This document shows positions 52,901 through 60,886 of a stretch of 64,000 nt of DNA, piece after piece. The notes under the pieces were generated by a model that was not told the DNA's origin, ran no database searches, and saw only the letters and a list, made by a program, of their open reading frames with translations. Source of the stretch: Micromonospora andamanensis (GTDB taxonomy: Bacteria > Actinomycetota > Actinomycetes > Mycobacteriales > Micromonosporaceae); the NCBI RefSeq assembly GCF_016863495.1, contig NZ_BOOZ01000011.1:206750-270749 (forward strand), in the 5' to 3' direction. Made by a program: the position numbers and the translations under genes. How positions within the stretch are numbered: position 1 is the stretch's first letter; each line of letters begins with the position of its first letter.

Positions 52901-53120
52901 GGCCACCGACCGGGCGTTCCGGATCGGACAGCGTCGCCGGGTGCAGGTCCGCAAGTTCGTCTGCGCCGGCACTGTGGAGGAGAAGGTCGCCGCGCTGATC
53001 GCCGACAAGCGGGGCCTGGCCGCCTCGGTGGTCGGCACCGGTGAACAGTGGGTCACCGAGCTGTCCACCGCCCAGCTACGGGAGTTGTTCGCGCTGGAGG
53101 CGGGGGCGGTGGCCGAGTGA
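49953..53120 (+). CDS. SNF2-family helicase
   Basis: A 1055-residue DNA-dependent ATPase. The N-terminal half (about 1-560) is a SNF2-associated domain (DUF3670-like). The motor has DDMGLGKTVQLLALL near residue 610, LLICPMSLVGNWQRE, DEAQAIKNAATRQ near residue 706, and the C-terminal QATDRAFRIGQRR near residue 985. The start is GTG 49953 with GAGGGGG upstream. Its stop overlaps the GTG of the SWIM gene (GTGA). This SNF2-SWIM pair is conserved in many actinobacteria; its role, possibly DNA remodelling or repair, is unknown. Confidence 0.92.
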   Translation: MLVVHGMWLPGRVLAVWAEDSTLPPHAPRRPGRAPRSRPHPFAAEPATLVAALADAAEPDDLGTALLRLPTRAGSPLDSPELVRTAVVAPARGPVTLAGWQVPILAYAPDAALSLLRGVAGLTAAPGASLRHLAELADFATDLAARGRVLPSLADPPLATERERADPADESPAWAVWRPLLTGTDAAWARSLALALPPATRAVIEAELPGTAPGGPGRQSRRSSPSDISVDAPGPLVAEALDALTDAAVRAALPPVTLARGVRPNGAVAAWLGALTGPRRGFTADPAVLRTLRSELDTWQRDAAGGTVRASFRLVEPTADELTEAVTVVPTDPDAVVAADGRWRVEFGLRATDEPGLHVDAGQVWRGDGDTVGGDHPQEILLAELGRASRLWPELDEALRTARPEALELDTEGAHRFLREGAPTLHAAGFTVLLPSWWRRPASRLGARLRARSRSAPGAVSGPADRVGLDALVDYRWELALGDEPLTSDELTRLAELKTPLVRLRGRWVELDPKRLAAGLRLLRSSGELTVADLLRLGLSDAEQPDALPVLEVSADGALGELLAGAVERRLAPLDEPPSFHGTLRPYQRRGLAWLAFLQSLGLGGVLADDMGLGKTVQLLALLAADPPQAGPTLLICPMSLVGNWQREAARFTPDKRVHVHHGAQRARGTEFTATVHDADLVLTTYSVAARDAGDLAGVDWHRVVVDEAQAIKNAATRQAEAVRALPARHRIAVTGTPVENRLADLWSIMQFANPGLLGPAATFRKRFAEPIERHGDTETAERLRRITGPFVLRRLKTDSSIISDLPEKLEMEVFCNLTAEQAALYRVVVDDMLARIESSDGIERRGLVLATMTRLKQVCNHPAQLLRDGSPLDGRSGKLARLEEILDEVLAAGEKALLFTQYAEFGGMLRGHLSARFGREVLFLHGGVGKADRDAMVARFQSDGGPALFVLSLKAGGTGLTLTAANHVVHVDRWWNPAVEDQATDRAFRIGQRRRVQVRKFVCAGTVEEKVAALIADKRGLAASVVGTGEQWVTELSTAQLRELFALEAGAVAE

Positions 53121-54115
53121 GCGTCGACGGCGCAGGCCGGTTCGCCGACTACGGCCCGCCACGGCGGGTCGACGGCGGCCTGCGGGCCCGCAGCACCCGC
53201 GGCGCGATAGGGATCTCCTGGTGGTCCCGCCGGTTCCTGGAGGTGCTGGAGTCCTTCGCGCTCGGCACCCGGCTGACCCGGGGACGGTCGTACGCCCGCG
53301 CCGGCCAGGTGCTCCGCCTTGACGTCGCTCCGGGCGTGGTGACCGCAGTGGTGCAGGGCTCCCGGCCCAAGCCGTACCAGGTGAGCGTCGCGCTGCCACC
53401 CTTCCCGGCGCCGCTGTGGGCCCGGATCGAGGGGGAACTCGCCGCCCAGGCGTTCTTCAGCGCCCGGTTGCTCGCCGGCGACCTGCCTGCCGAGTTGGAG
53501 CAGCTGTTCGTCGCGGCCGGGGCACCGCTGTTCCCGGTGGCGATCACCGACCTGGACCAGCGTTGTTCATGTCCGGACGTCGCGGTGCCCTGCAAGCACC
53601 TCGCGGCCACCTTCTACCTGCTCGCCGAGGCGTTCGACGCGGACCCGTTCACCCTGCTGCACTGGCGTGGCCGCAGCCGGGCCGACCTGCTCACCCGACT
53701 GCGGCACCGTCGAGCCGAAGCGCGCCCGGCAACGACAGCGCAGACCGGGGACGGCGAGCCGGCGGCCGGTGCCGACGGTGCGGTACCGGAGCCGACCCGT
53801 CGACGTGGCAGCTCCCGTACCCGGGACACCGGGCCGGCGGGCAGCGGCCGGGAGGCCGTCGGCGGGTCGCCCGACCACCAGGCTGACGTGCCCGCCGCCG
53901 GTGCCGCCCGGGCGCTGGCCGACCTGCCCGTCACGCCGCTGGCCGAGACGGTCGACAGGTTCTGGCTGCCGCCGGTGCCACTGCCGGACCGCCCACCGAG
54001 CCTGACCGCCCGGCCCGACCTGCTGTTACGACAGCTGGGCGCACCCGCGCCGGCCATCGGTGGACCGGGACTCGTCGAACGCCTGCGGCACGCCTACCGC
54101 CAGCTCGGCGAATAG
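53117..54115 (+). CDS. SWIM zinc-finger protein
   Basis: A 332-residue protein. The SWIM motif CSCPDVAVPCKHLAATFYLL (CxC...CxH) lies near residues 152-171, preceded by a WWSRRFLEVLESFALGTRL domain. The C-terminal half is Pro/Ala/Arg-rich and likely disordered until a final helical segment. SWIM fingers bind DNA or protein. It is coupled to the SNF2 gene, so it may form part of the same complex. The start is GTG 53117. Confidence 0.92.
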   Translation: MSVDGAGRFADYGPPRRVDGGLRARSTRGAIGISWWSRRFLEVLESFALGTRLTRGRSYARAGQVLRLDVAPGVVTAVVQGSRPKPYQVSVALPPFPAPLWARIEGELAAQAFFSARLLAGDLPAELEQLFVAAGAPLFPVAITDLDQRCSCPDVAVPCKHLAATFYLLAEAFDADPFTLLHWRGRSRADLLTRLRHRRAEARPATTAQTGDGEPAAGADGAVPEPTRRRGSSRTRDTGPAGSGREAVGGSPDHQADVPAAGAARALADLPVTPLAETVDRFWLPPVPLPDRPPSLTARPDLLLRQLGAPAPAIGGPGLVERLRHAYRQLGE

Positions 54116-54144
54116 GCCTCGTTCCGTCGCCACGGTCACGCTCG

Positions 54145-54194
54145 GTCCTGGATCGAGCGACGTCCGCCGCTGCGTGCGTCACTCGATCCTGGAC
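54145..54194. terminator. Hairpin between SWIM gene and convergent DUF3040 gene
   Basis: Arms GTCCTGGATCGAGCGACG (54145-54162) and CGTCACTCGATCCTGGAC (54177-54194) pair over 18 bases with two mismatches. Confidence 0.7.
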
Positions 54195-54212
54195 GGGGCG
54201 CGACCCTGACGC

Positions 54213-54470
54213 TCACAGCCAACGTTGGCGAAACCGCCACATCAGCGCCGCGTTCGTCAACAGCACCACCGCGAAGATCGCCCCGGCCAGCCGACCGGCG
54301 AGCACGGTGGTCGCTGGCAGCGCCGCCCAGAGCACGACTGTCAACAGCAGCAGCCAGCGGCCGTGCCGCCCCCGGGCCCGGTTGTCGAGCCGGGCGAAGA
54401 ACGCCGGGTCACTTTCCCGCAGGTGGCGGGTGATCTGTTCGAATCTGCGTTGATCCTCTTTGCTGAGCAT
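54213..54470 (-). CDS. DUF3040-type small membrane protein
   Basis: An 85-residue protein. The N-terminal LSKEDQRRFEQITRHLRESD matches the DUF3040 pattern, followed by two membrane spans (LLLLTVVLWAALPATTVLAG; LAGAIFAVVLLTNAALMW). The family is common in actinobacteria and its function is unknown. The ATG at 54470 is chosen for its GGGGAAGG upstream; an in-frame GTG at 54485 is possible. The 438 bases up to 54908 hold no obvious gene; A+T-rich patches near 54600-54620 and 54765-54780 could be promoters. Confidence 0.8.
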   Translation of the reverse strand: MLSKEDQRRFEQITRHLRESDPAFFARLDNRARGRHGRWLLLLTVVLWAALPATTVLAGRLAGAIFAVVLLTNAALMWRFRQRWL

Positions 54471-54908
54471 GTGCCTTCCCCTCACGCGTTCAGCAACGGT
54501 GCGGCGGAATACCCGCTGGGGTGACGGCTCACGCGCCCTTCCTGTTGCTACTTTGGCCCGGCAGACGAGGAGCAGGGGCCGGCGACAGCTGAGCGACCGC
54601 TTATCCGAACCTTAAGTTTCCTCCTCGTGTGGGTGCTGCCGCGCCGGGTGTGGTGCGTGGGAATGTCGCCCACCGATCACCGGGGGCCGACGAACGCCCT
54701 GCTTGCGACGTGCATTACCCGATCAGCCGTCGACCGACCGAGATTCGCTCCTGGTGAGATCGCGCCTTTAAGTGCCCCCGGCGGGCCTTGTCGAGGCGGA
54801 CGACAGTTGACTACCTTGCCCGGGCAAACCTCTCAGGCATCAGTCGTCGTACCTCGGGAGACCTGCCACGCCCTGGGGTCGACGCCCGGCAGGAATCGGA
54901 AACGGTGC

Positions 54909-54947
54909 ATGGCCGATCAGCTCGACGAGCGCGGCGGCCGGGCGTGA
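54909..54947 (+). CDS. Leader mini-ORF (12 aa) coupled to the ferric-reductase-like gene
   Basis: An ATG at 54909 encodes MADQLDERGGRA and its TGA overlaps the GTG of the next gene (GTGA). Its ribosome-binding site is weak. It may be a coupling leader. A second possibility is that it is a chance frame. Confidence 0.35.
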   Translation: MADQLDERGGRA

Positions 54948-56344
54948 CTACCTACCCCCGTCCGGCCTCCGGTCCCCGACCGCCCCTTCGGGCGGGGTCG
55001 CACGAGCCGGCGCCGGCCGTGCCGCGGCGCGGTGCCGGTGGCCGGCGACTGCTTGTCGTGCTGTTCCTCGGCGGTCTGGTCGCCAGCGTGCTGCCGTGGT
55101 GGCTGGACACCCCGACCGGCTCGTTGACCGGCGGCATTGCGATGACCACCGCCGCCGGGCAGATCACCGGCCTGGTCGCCGGCTACCTGCTGCTGGTCCA
55201 GGTGCTGATGATGAGCCGCCTGCCGGTGCTGGAGCTGTGGGCCGGCGGAGAGCGGATCGCCCGGTGGCACCGCGACGTGGCCGCCACCCTGCTGGTCGCG
55301 GTGCTCGCCCACACGGCCCTGATCCTGGTCGGTTACGCCGGGCTGGAGGGCCGTTCGCCGCTGCGCCAGGCGGGCGTGATGCTGCGCGAGTACCAGGACA
55401 TGGTCTCCGCGTTCGCCGCCGCCGGTCTGCTGGTGCTGGTCGGGCTGGTAAGTGTGCGGGCGGTCCGCCGGGTGCTGCCGTACGAGCTGTGGCACGCCAC
55501 CCACCTGGCCGCGTACGCCGTGCTGCTGCTCGGCTACGCCCACCAGTTCAGCAACGGCAGCCAGCTGTTCCGGCCCGGCCCGGCGCGTACCGGATGGATC
55601 GCCCTGTACGTACTGGTGATCGCCGCGTGGCTGTGGGGTCGGGTGATCAAACCACTGCGGTTCAACCTGCGGCACCGGCTGCGGGTGAGCGACCTGGTCA
55701 CCGAAAGTCCCGACGCCGTCTCGATCTACCTGACCGGAGTACGCCTCGATCGGCTGGAGTTGCTGGGTGGGCAGTTCTTCCGCTGGCGTTTCCTGACCCG
55801 GGGCTGCTGGTGGCAGTCGCACCCGTTCTCGGTCTCCGCCGCCGGCAACGACCGCTGGCTGCGGCTGACCGTCAAGGTGGTCGGCCGGCACACCCAGGAC
55901 CTGCGCAACCTCGATCCGGGCGTACGGGTCTGGGCGGCCGGCCCGTCAGGCACCTGCACGGCCGCCCACCGCACGCGCGAGCGGGCGCTGCTGATCGCTG
56001 CCGGCAGCGGCATCACCCCACTGCGGGCGATGCTTGAGGAACTGCCGCCGAACGCCGCGCTGATCTACCGGGCCCGCACCTCGGCCGACGTGCTGTTGCG
56101 GGAGGAACTGGACTGGCTGGCCCGCAATCGTGGGCTGCGGGTCTGGTACGTCCTCGGCTCCCGCGGCGACCCGGGCCCACGTCAGGTGATGACCCCGGAC
56201 GGAATACGCCAACTGGTTCCGGACGTCGCCCGGCGCGACGTCTACCTGTGCGGCCCGCCCGGCCTGGTCGAGCAGTGCCGCCGGGTGCTGCGTCAGGCCG
56301 GCGTCCGTCGCCGCCAGATCCACCTCGCCACCTTCGAACTCTGA
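54944..56344 (+). CDS. Ferric-reductase-like transmembrane flavin oxidoreductase
   Basis: A 466-residue membrane protein. The N-terminal spans (LLVVLFLGGLVASVLPWWLD; ITGLVAGYLLLVQVLMM; VAATLLVAVLAHTALILVGY; LPYELWHATHLAAYAVLLLG) carry heme-ligand-type His pairs, as in ferric-reductase-like proteins. The C-terminal cytoplasmic part has the FAD motif SHPFSVSA and the NAD(P) motif AAGSGITPLRAML plus DVYLCGPPGLVEQCR. It should pass electrons from NAD(P)H across the membrane, here to the FMN-binding protein encoded next. The start is GTG 54944. Confidence 0.9.
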   Translation: MTTYPRPASGPRPPLRAGSHEPAPAVPRRGAGGRRLLVVLFLGGLVASVLPWWLDTPTGSLTGGIAMTTAAGQITGLVAGYLLLVQVLMMSRLPVLELWAGGERIARWHRDVAATLLVAVLAHTALILVGYAGLEGRSPLRQAGVMLREYQDMVSAFAAAGLLVLVGLVSVRAVRRVLPYELWHATHLAAYAVLLLGYAHQFSNGSQLFRPGPARTGWIALYVLVIAAWLWGRVIKPLRFNLRHRLRVSDLVTESPDAVSIYLTGVRLDRLELLGGQFFRWRFLTRGCWWQSHPFSVSAAGNDRWLRLTVKVVGRHTQDLRNLDPGVRVWAAGPSGTCTAAHRTRERALLIAAGSGITPLRAMLEELPPNAALIYRARTSADVLLREELDWLARNRGLRVWYVLGSRGDPGPRQVMTPDGIRQLVPDVARRDVYLCGPPGLVEQCRRVLRQAGVRRRQIHLATFEL

Positions 56345-56357
56345 GAGGGTCCATCGC

Positions 56358-56921
56358 ATGCGTCGCGCGCTCCTCGCGATCACCGGCCTGGCCGCCAGCA
56401 CCACAGCGCTTGTGGTGTTCAAGGCCGCACCGGGCACCGGTCAGCTCGCCCGGGAGGTGCCCGCCCCGGCACCCACCGCCGCCGGGAAGGCGGAACCGGC
56501 AGCCGGCCCGGACCGGAAAACGCCAAGCGGCTCGCCGAAGCCGACACGCAGCGCCGCCGGGGCGAGCCGGTCCGCGTCGAGTGCCGCTCCGAAGCGCCCG
56601 GCCGCCTCCCCGACCGGTACGGCTGCCGCGCAACCCTCCGCCAGCACCATCGTCGGGCCGGTGGCGACAAACGAGTTCGGCGAGGTGCAGGTCCGCATCA
56701 CTGTGGTCGGCGACCGGATCGTCAACGCGGCGGCGCTGCGACTGCCGCGCCGGACGGCCCAGTCCGACCAGCGCAGCGACCAGGTCGACAGCCGCTACAG
56801 CGGTACGGTCGGGATGGTGGTGGAACGGCAGAGCGCCGACCTGGACACCATCACGGGCGCGACCGCGACGAGCGACTCCTACCGGGGGTCGTTGCAGGCC
56901 GCCATCGACCAGGCACGATGA
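56358..56921 (+). CDS. Exported FMN-binding protein with covalent flavinylation motif
   Basis: A 187-residue protein. The N-terminal signal/anchor (ALLAITGLAASTTALVVF) is followed by a long Ala/Pro/Ser linker (about 30-95) and an FMN-binding domain. The flavinylation motif is TGATAT at residues 166-171 (DTITGATATSDSY), where ApbE attaches FMN to Thr171. It should receive electrons from the upstream reductase outside the cytoplasmic membrane. Its ATG is 13 bases past the upstream stop, and its stop overlaps the apbE start as ATGA. Confidence 0.92.
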   Translation: MRRALLAITGLAASTTALVVFKAAPGTGQLAREVPAPAPTAAGKAEPAAGPDRKTPSGSPKPTRSAAGASRSASSAAPKRPAASPTGTAAAQPSASTIVGPVATNEFGEVQVRITVVGDRIVNAAALRLPRRTAQSDQRSDQVDSRYSGTVGMVVERQSADLDTITGATATSDSYRGSLQAAIDQAR

Positions 56922-57703
56922 GCGTGGACACGTTGATCCGGCCCGGTCTGCGGCGCGTCGAACACGTGATGGGCACCCCGGTCAGCCTCGACATCGCCGA
57001 CGACCGGCCCCCGACGGTGCTGGCCGCGCGGGCCGACGAGGTGTTCGCCTGGCTGCGGGAGGTGGACGCGAGGTTCAGCACGTACCGCCCGGACAGCGAG
57101 GTGTGCCGCTTCGACCGGGGCGAACTGCTGCTCTCCGAGGCGTCGGCCGACCTGCGTCGGGTGCTGGAACGCTGTGCCGACCTCTGGGGGGCCACCGACG
57201 GCTTCTTCGACGCGTACGCCACCGGCGGGCTGGACCCGTCCGGGTACGTCAAGGGGTGGGCCGTCCAGGTGGCCTCCGACCGGCTGCGCGCCGCGGGCAT
57301 CGACAACCACTGCCTCAATGCCGGCGGTGACGTCCGGGTACGTGGCCACTCGTCGACCGGGCTGCCGTGGCGGATCGGTGTGCGGCACCCCTGGAACCCG
57401 TCGGCGGTCTGCCTGGTGCTCACCGGGACGGACCTGGCGGTCGCCACGTCAGGTGTCTACGAACGCGGCCCCCACGTGCGGGATCCCCGGCGTGGAGCAC
57501 CGGCGCGGGGGCTGCGGTCGGTGACCGTGATCGGGCACGACCTTGGACTGGCCGACGCGTACGCCACAGCGGCCGTGGCCATGGGCGTGGCCGGCATCGG
57601 CTGGCTGGACCGGCTGCCCGCGCACCGGCACGCGGTGATCACCGACGACGCGCGGTGCCTGCACTCCGCCGACCTCCCGCTGGCCCCCGACCCAGCCCCC
57701 TGA
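56918..57703 (+). CDS. apbE: FAD:protein FMN transferase
   Basis: A 261-residue ApbE-family enzyme. It has HVMGTPVSLDI, the PSGYVKGWAVQVA segment and NAGGDVRVRG, all family features. It transfers FMN from FAD to Thr in the motif of the neighbouring FMN-binding protein. Its start overlaps the end of that gene. The three genes form a flavin-based extracytosolic electron-transfer operon. No signal peptide is obvious at the N-terminus, which is noteworthy if it acts outside the membrane. Confidence 0.93.
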   Translation: MSVDTLIRPGLRRVEHVMGTPVSLDIADDRPPTVLAARADEVFAWLREVDARFSTYRPDSEVCRFDRGELLLSEASADLRRVLERCADLWGATDGFFDAYATGGLDPSGYVKGWAVQVASDRLRAAGIDNHCLNAGGDVRVRGHSSTGLPWRIGVRHPWNPSAVCLVLTGTDLAVATSGVYERGPHVRDPRRGAPARGLRSVTVIGHDLGLADAYATAAVAMGVAGIGWLDRLPAHRHAVITDDARCLHSADLPLAPDPAP

Positions 57704-57735
57704 CCATGCCCTCGCCCCTGACCATGCCCCGCCTC

Positions 57736-57978
57736 TCATCGCTCCCCGCCGACCGCTGGCCACCAGGTTCGATCGGTGGCAGCGAAGGTGGCCGACACGC
57801 CGGCCAGGAACCGCCTCCACTGCCACGGATCGCGGCTGCGCGGGGACCGGGCCAGGCACCTCGGGGCAGGAAGGTTCGGGGTCAGGGCCAGCGGGCCGGG
57901 CGGTGGGTGATCGCCGGGCGGGATCCGGCCGGCCGGGGACGGCCGGGCCGGGCACCCGGGGGACGGGTGGCCGCCCAT
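57736..57978 (-). CDS. Possible small hypothetical protein
   Basis: An 80-residue frame with fair G/C third-position bias ends in WQWRRFLAGVSATFAATDRT and WWPAVGGER. The N-terminal half is Pro-rich and low in complexity. No ribosome-binding site decides the start; ATG 57978 is used. No family is recognised. The remaining 57979-58148 interval holds no clear gene. Confidence 0.3.
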   Translation of the reverse strand: MGGHPSPGCPARPSPAGRIPPGDHPPPGPLALTPNLPAPRCLARSPRSRDPWQWRRFLAGVSATFAATDRTWWPAVGGER

Positions 57979-58148
57979 CGGTGCCCGGGTCGGTGTCGTC
58001 GGGGCGGCTCTGCCCCGCCCGGGTGGTGTCTGGTGTCGTCGGTGGACATCGCATCCCCGCTCCCGGCGCGGGCGCGCCGTCGAAGGGTCCAACGAGCGCC
58101 GGTCCTCCCGGGTCTCGCTGCCGGCGCGACGCACCTCGCGCCATCCGG

Positions 58149-58820
58149 TCAGTGACCTCGTCGAGGCAGCGGCAGATGGCCCGGGACCAGTGCCGAGGTG
58201 AGCGTCACTCCGGTCGCGCGCAACGCCTCCACGAGCGTGTTCTGCACGAGGTAGGAGTCCGGCAACTGCCAGCGGGCCTGCTCCGGCGCGACGGCCCAGC
58301 GGACCTGTCCCTCGGGCAGCCGGGTCGGTGGCGCGGGCACCCACGACCCGCGACCGTGCAGGACCACGTCGAAACAGTGCTCCAACTCGGGTCGCAGCGG
58401 GTCGCCCGGGCGGACCAGGAACATCCACCTACCGGTCGGGGTGACCAGCACCGGGCCGCGTACCCCCGGACCGGCCGGGTGGGCGCTCACCGCGTCCAGG
58501 ACCATTCTTCCGAGGTGGGCGGGGATCTCCAGCACGTCGAAGGAGCGCCCGGTGGGCAGCAGGACGCCGTGCGGCCGGGACCGCCACCAGGTGGCCACTC
58601 GCGCCGGATCGGCGCTCGCCGCGTGCTCCCAGTCCTCCAGGGCCGGATGACAACCGACAGTCGGGCAGCCGGCCCGCCCGCAGACGAAGCGGCTCCGCGC
58701 CAGGCAGGCGCCCGGGGTCACCGTCCAGCCGTGCAGGGCGTAGCGCACGGCGACCCGGCGCAGTCGTACCCGTTCCAACGGCGACAGACGCGCCACGTGC
58801 GGTCCGACATTCCCCCACAT
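58149..58820 (-). CDS. Bifunctional primase/polymerase-like (Prim-Pol) protein, compact
   Basis: A 223-residue protein. The conserved features of actinobacterial Prim-Pol-like proteins are VRYALHGWTVTPGACL, the Cys/His-rich FVCGRAGCPTVGCHPALEDW and ATWWRSRPHGVLLPTGRSFD, followed by VLVTPTGRWMFLVRPGD. The full Prim-Pol catalytic DxD motif is not clearly seen, so activity is uncertain. The start at ATG 58820 is preferred over 58829 because GGGGAG then has nine-base spacing. It is divergent from the XRE regulator gene. Confidence 0.75.
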   Translation of the reverse strand: MWGNVGPHVARLSPLERVRLRRVAVRYALHGWTVTPGACLARSRFVCGRAGCPTVGCHPALEDWEHAASADPARVATWWRSRPHGVLLPTGRSFDVLEIPAHLGRMVLDAVSAHPAGPGVRGPVLVTPTGRWMFLVRPGDPLRPELEHCFDVVLHGRGSWVPAPPTRLPEGQVRWAVAPEQARWQLPDSYLVQNTLVEALRATGVTLTSALVPGHLPLPRRGH

Positions 58821-59070
58821 TGGTGCCATCTCCCCTCGCCGCGCCCGACCGGCGTCAGCTCGTACGTCGAGACCCGTCACTGCCGTAGCCCGTCATCGTT
58901 TGTTTGACAAAGTGGCTGATGCAACTTGCACGAAAAGTACGAGGTTCGGCCGTAAGGCTGACGCACCTCCTGTGCGACCAGCGGAAACCTGGAGATACGG
59001 ACGGATCGCCGCGCCCACGGAACGGCCCCCGGCCCCCGGCCAGGGCTCCAGCAAGGGGAGGACTGGGGAG

Positions 59071-60300
59071 ATGGACGAGCTACCCATCGGGCGGCGGGTG
59101 GCCTACTGGCGTGGCCGACGAAAGATGTCGCAGCAGGTTTTCGCCGACCGGTTGGGCAAGTCGAAGAGCTGGGTCGACAAGGTCGAGCGGGGCGTGCGGC
59201 GACTGGACAAGTTCTCCGTGCTCTACGAGATCGCCGACATCCTCCAGATGGACGTGCAACTGCTGCTCGGCAAGGACCCGGAGCGACGCACCGACGCGCT
59301 CAACTGCATCGACCAGTTCGAGGTCGAGGAGATCCGGGCCGCCCTGGAGCGCTACGACTCGATAAGCGCGTACTTCGACGCGGCGCCGAGCCCACCACCG
59401 CTCGCCGACATGAGCAAGGCGGTCACCCACGCCTGGCTGACCTACCAGTACGGCCGCTACGGGATGCTCACCCGGGCTCTGCCGAAGCTGCTCCGCGACG
59501 CCCAGGCGGCCGACGCGGCGTACGGCGGCGACCAGGCCCAGCGCGCCGCCCACCTGCTCGGGCAGGTCTACCAGCTCGCCTCCTCGGTGCTGCGCAAGCT
59601 GGGCGAGTGCGACCTCGCCTGGCTCGCCGCCGACCGTTCCATCGCCGTGGCGCAACGCGCCGACGACCAGTTGCTCGCCGGTGTCGCCACCACCCGGGTC
59701 TGCAACGCCCTGGTGGCGATGGGCCGGCCCCGTCCGGCGCTGGAACTGAACGTACGGATCGCCAACCAGCTCGCGCCGGGCGGCGGGAACGACAGCCGAC
59801 CAGAGCGCCTCTCCGTCTACGGGATGCTGCTGCTCCAGGGCGCGATGGCGGCCTCCCGCATCGGTGACACCGCCACCGTGGAGGATCTGCTCAACGGAGC
59901 CCACGCGGCAGCTGTCGAGCTGGGCGGCGACCACAACCACTACTGGACCTCGTTCGGGCCGACGAATGTGGAGCTGCACCGGGCGGCGGCCGCCGTCGAG
60001 CTGGGCGACGGTGGCCGGGCCGTCGAGGTGCACCGGCAGAAGATCCAGCCCGCGCCGTTCGACGCGATGCTGCCCGAACGCCGGGCGCACCACCTGCTCG
60101 ACCTGGCCCGGGGCTTCGCGTTGATCGGTGACGTGGCCAACGCCGGCGAGATGCTGTTGCGCGGTGACCGCCTGGCCCCGTCCGAGATCCGCTGCCGTCC
60201 GATCGCCCACGAGGTGATGTCGGACGTCCTTCGTCGCACACGTGGTGCGCCGCCTTCTCCGATCGCGGAGTTGGCTGAGCACATGGGAGTAGGAGTATGA
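59071..60300 (+). CDS. XRE-family regulator with helical sensor domain
   Basis: A 409-residue protein. The N-terminal helix-turn-helix is IGRRVAYWRGRRKMSQQVFA, then DRLGKSKSWVDKVERG (about 6-55). It is followed by a long TPR-like helical region (about 100-400) with ALERYDSISAYFD and repeated Ala/Leu/Arg helices. Such regulators are paired with small flavoproteins in many actinobacteria. The ATG at 59071 has AGGGGAGG nine bases upstream. The partner flavoprotein starts 14 bases after the stop. Confidence 0.85.
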   Translation: MDELPIGRRVAYWRGRRKMSQQVFADRLGKSKSWVDKVERGVRRLDKFSVLYEIADILQMDVQLLLGKDPERRTDALNCIDQFEVEEIRAALERYDSISAYFDAAPSPPPLADMSKAVTHAWLTYQYGRYGMLTRALPKLLRDAQAADAAYGGDQAQRAAHLLGQVYQLASSVLRKLGECDLAWLAADRSIAVAQRADDQLLAGVATTRVCNALVAMGRPRPALELNVRIANQLAPGGGNDSRPERLSVYGMLLLQGAMAASRIGDTATVEDLLNGAHAAAVELGGDHNHYWTSFGPTNVELHRAAAAVELGDGGRAVEVHRQKIQPAPFDAMLPERRAHHLLDLARGFALIGDVANAGEMLLRGDRLAPSEIRCRPIAHEVMSDVLRRTRGAPPSPIAELAEHMGVGV

Positions 60301-60313
60301 CCTCGGAGCCGGC

Positions 60314-60886
60314 ATGACCGGTTCGCACCGCCATGACGGGCACCGCCAGGTGCTCTACATCATCGCCTGTGGCTCGCCACTGGCCCGAGACGTGGGCCGG
60401 CTCGTCGACCTGGCCCAACAGGACGGCTGGGACGTCTGCGTGATCACCACGCCCGACGGTGCCAAGTTCGTCGATCGCACCGCGCTGGCCCGGCAGACCG
60501 GCCACCCGGTACGCACCCACTACAAGAACCCGGGCGACCCCGACGTGCTGCCCACCGCCGACGCCATGATCGTCTGCCCGGCCACCGTCAACACGGTGAA
60601 CAAGTGGGTGGCCGGCATCGCGGACACCCTCGCCCTGGGGCTGCTGGTGGAGGCCCAGGGCCGGGGGATACCGCTGGTGGCCGTGCCGTACACGAACGCG
60701 GCGATGGCCGCTCACCCGGCCTTCCGGGCCGGCCTGGCCCGGCTCTCCGAATGGGGGGTGGGGGTGCTCTTCGGCGATGACGTCTTCCCGCTGCACCCGC
60801 CGGGGACAGGAGAGCGGCACCAGCACGCCTTCCCGTGGGCACTGCCCCTGACCGCCGTCCGCGACCGCCTCTGCCGGACCGGTTGA
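60314..60886 (+). CDS. Flavoprotein of the HFCD/phosphopantothenoylcysteine decarboxylase-like family
   Basis: A 190-residue flavoprotein. It has QVLYIIACGSPLARDVGRLV, TPDGAKFVD, MIVCPATVNTVNKWVAGIAD and VPYTNAAMAAHPAFRAGLAR, which match the HFCD-type FMN fold. The PxMN-type catalytic substrate motif of true decarboxylases is replaced, so it may act in redox or signalling. The ATG at 60314 has GGAG five bases upstream. It pairs with the XRE regulator gene. The 230-bp gap to the next gene has no obvious feature beyond G+C-rich repeats. Confidence 0.85.
   Translation: MTGSHRHDGHRQVLYIIACGSPLARDVGRLVDLAQQDGWDVCVITTPDGAKFVDRTALARQTGHPVRTHYKNPGDPDVLPTADAMIVCPATVNTVNKWVAGIADTLALGLLVEAQGRGIPLVAVPYTNAAMAAHPAFRAGLARLSEWGVGVLFGDDVFPLHPPGTGERHQHAFPWALPLTAVRDRLCRTG

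Noticed and set aside
59080..60315. A 411-codon minus-strand frame opposite the XRE gene
   Set aside because: It is the antisense shadow of the XRE regulator, with His/Val/Arg-biased composition and no domain.
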